Origin: an uncultured Lysobacterales bacterium
GTDB lineage: Bacteria > Pseudomonadota > Gammaproteobacteria > Xanthomonadales > Xanthomonadaceae
DNA: 10,377 bases
Direction of reading: 5' to 3'
NCBI GenBank assembly: GCA_946886865.1
Contig: CAMPJI010000078.1
Location: 1 to 10,377 of the forward strand
Below the pieces are notes generated by a model. It saw nothing but the letters and a program-made list of their open reading frames with translations. It was not told where the DNA came from and did not search any database. This document shows, piece after piece, positions 7,601-10,377 of the stretch. The position numbers and the translations under genes are program-made. How positions within the stretch are numbered: position 1 is the stretch's first letter; each line of letters opens with the position of its first letter.

Positions 7601-8538
7601 TGGCGGCAGCCGACGCCCCGCGCATCGAAGCGGGCGAAAAGGTGGCGCTGGTGCTGGGCGCCGGCGGCGCGCGCGGGCTGGCACAGATCGGGGTGATCGA
7701 GGCGCTGCAGGCGCGGGGGCTCAATATCGTGGCCGTGGCCGGCTCCTCGAGCGGCGCGCTGGTCGGCGGGCTGTTCGCCAGCGGGCGCCTGACGGAGTTC
7801 CGCGACTGGCTGTTGTCGCTGTCGCGCACCGACATGCTGCGGCTGCTGGACCCGGCGTTCGGCCGCAACTCGCTGTTCGAGGGCGAGCGCCTGATCCGCG
7901 CGCTGCGCGAGCGCGCCGGCGAGCCGCGCATCGAGGACCTCGCCATCGACTTCACGGCGGTCGCCGTCGACCTGCTGCGCCAGCGCGAGGTGTGGTTGCG
8001 CGAGGGCGACCTGTGGGACGCGGTGCGCGCGTCGATCGCCATCCCCGGCCTGTTCACGCCGTACGAGATGCACGGCCGCGAGCTGGTCGACGGCGGCCTG
8101 CTGGCCCCGTTGCCGATCGCCGCCACGCGCCTGTCGGACGCGCACCGGCTGATCGCGGTGGACATGCACGGCTGGCCGCGGCGTCCACCCGGCGCGCCGG
8201 CGCGGCCGGAACTCGAGCCCGCGCCGGAGGAGCGCGCCCGGCAGACCCGGCTGGCGCGCTGGGTGCGCCGCCGTTGGCACCGCGCGCAGGCCGCGGACGA
8301 TGCGCTGGCCGTGGACGAGAAGGCGGCCGGAGACTTCGGCTTCACCGAGCTGATGGCGCGGTCGCTGGACACGATGCAGGCGCAGATCGCCCGCGTGCAG
8401 CTGGCGCTGGACCCACCGGAGCTGGTGATCCGCATCCCGCGCGACGCCTGCCAGTTCTACGAGTTCTGGCGCGCCCGCGAACTCATCGCCATCGGTCGCG
8501 CCGAGGCCGACGCCGCACTCGACAGCGCCGGCTATTGA
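7600..8538 (+). CDS. Patatin-like phospholipase / serine acyl hydrolase
   Basis: Predicted lipid acyl hydrolase of 312 aa with a Ser-Asp catalytic dyad. The oxyanion-hole motif GAGGARG is at residues 20-26, the nucleophile elbow GSSSG at 48-52 (Ser50), and the DGG motif has its Asp at 164. All catalytic elements are present. There is no signal peptide, so it is probably cytoplasmic or peripheral, like the RssA group. A basic Arg-rich stretch (about residues 190-235) follows the core, and the C-terminal segment is rich in charged helix. I chose the ATG at 7600 because it overlaps the WYL regulator stop and lies just before the first catalytic motif; the frame is open further upstream, but only as a shadow of the regulator gene. 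Physiological substrate unknown. Confidence 0.92.
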   Translation: MAAADAPRIEAGEKVALVLGAGGARGLAQIGVIEALQARGLNIVAVAGSSSGALVGGLFASGRLTEFRDWLLSLSRTDMLRLLDPAFGRNSLFEGERLIRALRERAGEPRIEDLAIDFTAVAVDLLRQREVWLREGDLWDAVRASIAIPGLFTPYEMHGRELVDGGLLAPLPIAATRLSDAHRLIAVDMHGWPRRPPGAPARPELEPAPEERARQTRLARWVRRRWHRAQAADDALAVDEKAAGDFGFTELMARSLDTMQAQIARVQLALDPPELVIRIPRDACQFYEFWRARELIAIGRAEADAALDSAGY

Positions 8539-8547
8539 GAAGGTCTC

Positions 8548-8719
8548 TGTAGGAGCGGCTTCAGCCGCGAAAGATCTATCCGGTCCTCTGTAGGAGCGAC
8601 GTCAGTCGCGACCGCCATGCCCGGGCGAGGCACGCGGGTCGCGACTGACGTCGCTCCTACACAGGGCCTGTTGGTAACCGGGATCGGGCAGTGACATCGC
8701 GGCTGAAGCCGCTCCTACA
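8548..8719. repeat. Mirror-ordered cluster of four REP palindromes (A, B, B', A')
   Basis: Four 23-bp REP units fill the 188-bp gap between the convergent patatin and lipocalin genes. A is at 8548-8570 (core GCGGCTTCAGCCGC) and B at 8589-8611 (core GCGACGTCAGTCGC). B' at 8639-8661 is the exact reverse complement of B, and A' at 8697-8719 of A. Each unit starts with TGTAGGAGC, so it has the GTAG head typical of REPs mobilised by RAYT (TnpA-REP) transposases. The transcript can fold as nested hairpins and may act as a two-way transcription end or mRNA stabiliser for the flanking genes. No T tract marks a classical terminator. Confidence 0.92.
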
Positions 8720-8726
8720 ACAAAAC

Positions 8727-9317
8727 CTACGGGTCCTTCGGGTCGGCAAAGCCCAGCTGCCCGACCTGCTCGCGCACCTGCGGCACCCGGTAGAGCTTGT
8801 CGGTGTCCACGCCGTGGCCGTCCATCCGCTTGACCAGGTCGGCGTAGAGCGCGTCGCCCATCACCGGCTCACGCGCGAACACCCACGCCAGGTCACGCCC
8901 GGGGTAGCCGATCAGCGCCCAGCTGTAGTCCGGGGCCACTTCCAGGATGCGGAACTTGGTCGGGATGATGCGGAAGAACCACGTCGTCCAGTCGCGGTTG
9001 CCGGTGCCGTCCTTGACCGTGGCGCGCGAGTCGAACGTCTTGACCGGCTGGTCGAAACCCGTGCGGTAGGTGTAGCGCACGTCGATGCCGCCATCGGGCC
9101 GCAGCGTGTAGGTGTCGGAACTGGCCACGTGGCCGCGCTCGCCGAAGTAGGGCACGTGTGCGATGACGTGCCATTCGCCCATGAAGCGGGGCAGGTCGAC
9201 GGGCGTGCTGGAGGCGGCGACGGGGCCGCTGCCGGTGGCACAGGCGGCCAGCATCATCAGCCCGAGGCCGGCACCGGCGAGGGCCAGGCTGCGGACGGGG
9301 CGGCGGGGTCGGGTCAT
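8727..9317 (-). CDS. blc: Outer-membrane lipocalin lipoprotein, Blc-like
   Basis: Bacterial lipocalin of 196 aa. The N-terminal type II signal peptide has a basic start, a hydrophobic core and the lipobox LAAC with Cys26 as the lipidated residue. Ala at the +2 position predicts sorting to the outer membrane. The lipocalin GxW motif sits at FMGEWHVI (G47, W49), followed by the beta-barrel. Later strands include a WTTWFFRI segment and a SWALIGYPGRDLAWVFAR segment typical of the Blc/apolipoprotein-D-like group. It probably binds or shuttles lipids or fatty acids in envelope maintenance. AGGAG at 9329-9325 lies 7 nt before the ATG and supports this start. The gene converges on the patatin-like gene across the REP cluster, whose last unit lies 7 nt past its stop. 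Confidence 0.93.
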   Translation of the reverse strand: MTRPRRPVRSLALAGAGLGLMMLAACATGSGPVAASSTPVDLPRFMGEWHVIAHVPYFGERGHVASSDTYTLRPDGGIDVRYTYRTGFDQPVKTFDSRATVKDGTGNRDWTTWFFRIIPTKFRILEVAPDYSWALIGYPGRDLAWVFAREPVMGDALYADLVKRMDGHGVDTDKLYRVPQVREQVGQLGFADPKDP

Positions 9318-9744
9318 CGCGGGTCTCCTGTGGCGGGGCGAGGGAGGTACGGACCGCCCCCGTGCCTGGAGGCGGCCCGCGCACCCTGACAGCCGGCCGC
9401 GCAGCGCCGCGTCAACGCGCCTGCCACTGATACCGGTCGTGCCCCGCCGCGCGCGCTCCCCCTGTAGGAGCGGCTTCAGCCGCGAAGCCCGACCACCCGC
9501 TACCCCGAGGACCCTTGTAGGAGCGACGCAAGTCGCGACCGCGCCACCTCGTAAGCCATCGCCAACACGGGTCCCGGCCGTCCGAGCCGCTCCCCGGCAT
9601 CGGGCTACGAGGTGCCGGGTAGGCCCTTCGCGACTGAAGCCGCACCTACAGGCGCAGCAGGTCGCAGCCCGTGAGATGCGCCAGGGGGACAGTCCGGTCC
9701 ACGCAGTCCCAACGCCTTCCTGCCACCGACCTCAGGAGCCCGCC
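9318..9744. other. Non-coding gap carrying REP repeats
   Basis: This 427-bp stretch separates the divergent lipocalin and small membrane protein genes and should contain both promoters. Its main content is three REP units and a nested inverted repeat. Open frames across it translate REP sequence (for example FAAEAAPTG or CRSGFSREA) and are not genes. I see no RNA gene. Confidence 0.7.
9463..9650. repeat. Second REP cluster (two forward units, one inverted) with a nested inverted repeat
   Basis: Unit 9463-9485 is identical to unit A of the other cluster (core GCGGCTTCAGCCGC). Unit 9516-9538 is a variant with core GCGACGCAAGTCGC. Unit 9628-9650 is inverted and mosaic: on the minus strand its core reads GCGGCTTCAGTCGC, half A and half B, with one change in the head (TGTAGGTGC). 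Between the last two lies a further inverted pair, CACCTCGTAAGCC at 9545-9557 and GGCTACGAGGTG at 9603-9614, differing by one base. The segment 9516-9650 can therefore fold into one long imperfect hairpin. Confidence 0.87.
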
Positions 9745-10083
9745 ATGCACCACACCGCCACCGGATCCGATCCGACCTCCGATGCCCTGGACATCCGCGC
9801 GACGCTCGACGCCGTCCTCCGGCACGGGCTGGCGGTCGCCGTTGTCGTGCTGGTGCTCGTGCCGGCCGCGCGCGGCCACCACGAGGCGCTGGGGTGGCTG
9901 CCTATGTGGCTGCTGGGCATGCCGGCGGTCGCGCTCTGGGTACTGCGCGGGTGCCCGGTGCCCACGGCGCGCCCGGCCGCACCGGCCCGCGTCACCGCAC
10001 CCCCGCGGGCGCGGCGCTCCGGGCCGCAGGCGCGGCGTCGCGCGCGTCGGGTGCCCACGGCACGGCCGGTCCGCGCGGCCTGA
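9745..10083 (+). CDS. Small two-helix membrane protein, hypothetical
   Basis: Protein of 112 aa with no function I recognise. A polar N-terminus (residues 1-27) precedes a strongly hydrophobic helix (about 28-44, rich in Val, Ala and Leu), a short loop with RGHHEALG, and a second helix (about 51-67, LPMWLLGMPAVALWVL). The rest is a Pro/Ala/Arg-rich basic tail in which VPTARP occurs twice. A good Shine-Dalgarno (AGGAG at 9734-9738, 6 nt before the ATG) supports the start; the frame is open upstream only through REP sequence. Similar short proteins with a GWLPLWLLGMP-like second helix are, from memory, common in Xanthomonadaceae. It is probably an inner-membrane protein with the basic tail in the cytoplasm. 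Confidence 0.75.
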   Translation: MHHTATGSDPTSDALDIRATLDAVLRHGLAVAVVVLVLVPAARGHHEALGWLPMWLLGMPAVALWVLRGCPVPTARPAAPARVTAPPRARRSGPQARRRARRVPTARPVRAA

Positions 10084-10199
10084 CGGGTGAGGGGACGGGG
10101 CTGCGCCGGTCGGGCGCCGGGGCCGCCAACGCCCTGTGCTAGCGTTGCGGGCTGCGTTTTTCGCATCCCGATCCGTCACCCATCCGCCCCGGAGCACCC
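10084..10199 (+). promoter_or_regulatory. Intergenic region upstream of the secreted-protein gene
   Basis: A 116-bp gap precedes the gene at 10200. TGTGCTAGC at 10135-10143 resembles an extended -10, 58 nt before the start codon, but no convincing -35 accompanies it. The same TGCTAG hexamer precedes the WYL regulator. This is a weak prediction. Confidence 0.3.
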
Positions 10200-10377
10200 A
10201 TGCCGAAGTCGATGTCCGCGCGTTCCAAGACCCCGCTGGCCCTGGCCTGCCGCACCCTGCTGGTGTCGGCCGGCATGGCCACCGCCGCCGCCTTCGCCGT
10301 GCCCGGTGCCCTGCACGCCCAGGAGCCCGCCCCAGTGAACCAGCCCGCCACCCCGTCCGCCGCCACCGATCCCTACC
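10200..10377 (+). CDS. Start of a secreted or envelope protein, truncated by the window end
   Basis: Only 59 codons are visible. They encode a Sec-type signal peptide: basic residues at K3, R8 and K10, then a hydrophobic Ala/Leu-rich core, with a probable cleavage site after LHA (residues 37-39) before QEPAPVNQ. The mature start is Pro/Ala/Thr-rich, like the linker of many periplasmic or outer-membrane proteins. GGAG at 10191-10194, 5 nt before the ATG, supports the start. The product cannot be named from this fragment. Confidence 0.72.
   Translation, partial: MPKSMSARSKTPLALACRTLLVSAGMATAAAFAVPGALHAQEPAPVNQPATPSAATDPY

Noticed and set aside
8548..8719. Possible CRISPR array from regularly repeated 23-mers
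   Set aside because: The units alternate in orientation and core, are themselves palindromic, and have unequal spacers (18, 27 and 35 nt), so they are REPs.
9412..9645. Minus-strand frame of 77 codons
   Set aside because: It translates REP units (FAAEAAPTG) and has no Shine-Dalgarno or recognisable features.
10087..10338. Plus-strand frame of 83 codons overlapping the start of the last gene
   Set aside because: It is out of frame with the signal peptide at 10200, is Arg/Pro/Cys-rich, and ignores the good GGAG site used by the other start.

Overview
This window looks like the chromosome of a high-GC gammaproteobacterium of the Xanthomonadaceae/Lysobacteraceae (Lysobacter, Luteimonas or Stenotrophomonas type). 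The grounds are the strong GC3 bias, the abundant REP palindromes that begin with a GTAG head, the intragenic palindrome that reads HSREGGNP / SRLRGND when translated, and small hypothetical proteins typical of that family. The assignment rests on recognition, not on a database search.

Left half (about 100-5831, minus strand): a compact three-gene operon, transcribed right to left. It encodes a molybdopterin oxidoreductase catalytic subunit (SoeA-like, 1002 aa), an SLC13/DASS-type permease with central RCK_C (TrkA-C) domains, and a four-cluster [4Fe-4S] subunit (SoeB-like). The best reading is cytoplasmic quinone-linked sulfite oxidation plus transport of a sulfur oxyanion. The membrane anchor (SoeC/NrfD/DmsC) is not visible and would have to lie beyond the left edge or elsewhere. 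The soeA-like gene carries a 125-bp palindrome-bounded repeat inserted in frame, adding about 42 residues. Upstream on the same strand is a TonB-like small envelope protein gene, apparently broken by a one-base deletion in a G run near 6081-6084.

Middle (6635-8538, plus strand): a DeoR-type HTH + WYL/WCX regulator overlaps by one base (TGATG) with a patatin-like serine hydrolase, so the two are translationally coupled.

Right part (8539-10377): the convergent gap after the patatin gene holds four REP palindromes in mirror order (A, B, B', A'). Then comes a Blc-type outer-membrane lipocalin lipoprotein on the minus strand, a second REP cluster, a small two-helix membrane protein on the plus strand, and the start of a secreted protein cut by the window end.

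I see no tRNA, rRNA, CRISPR array, phage gene or transposase gene. The most interesting features are the permease placed inside a soe-type operon, the in-frame repeat insertion in its catalytic subunit, and the mirrored REP clusters.
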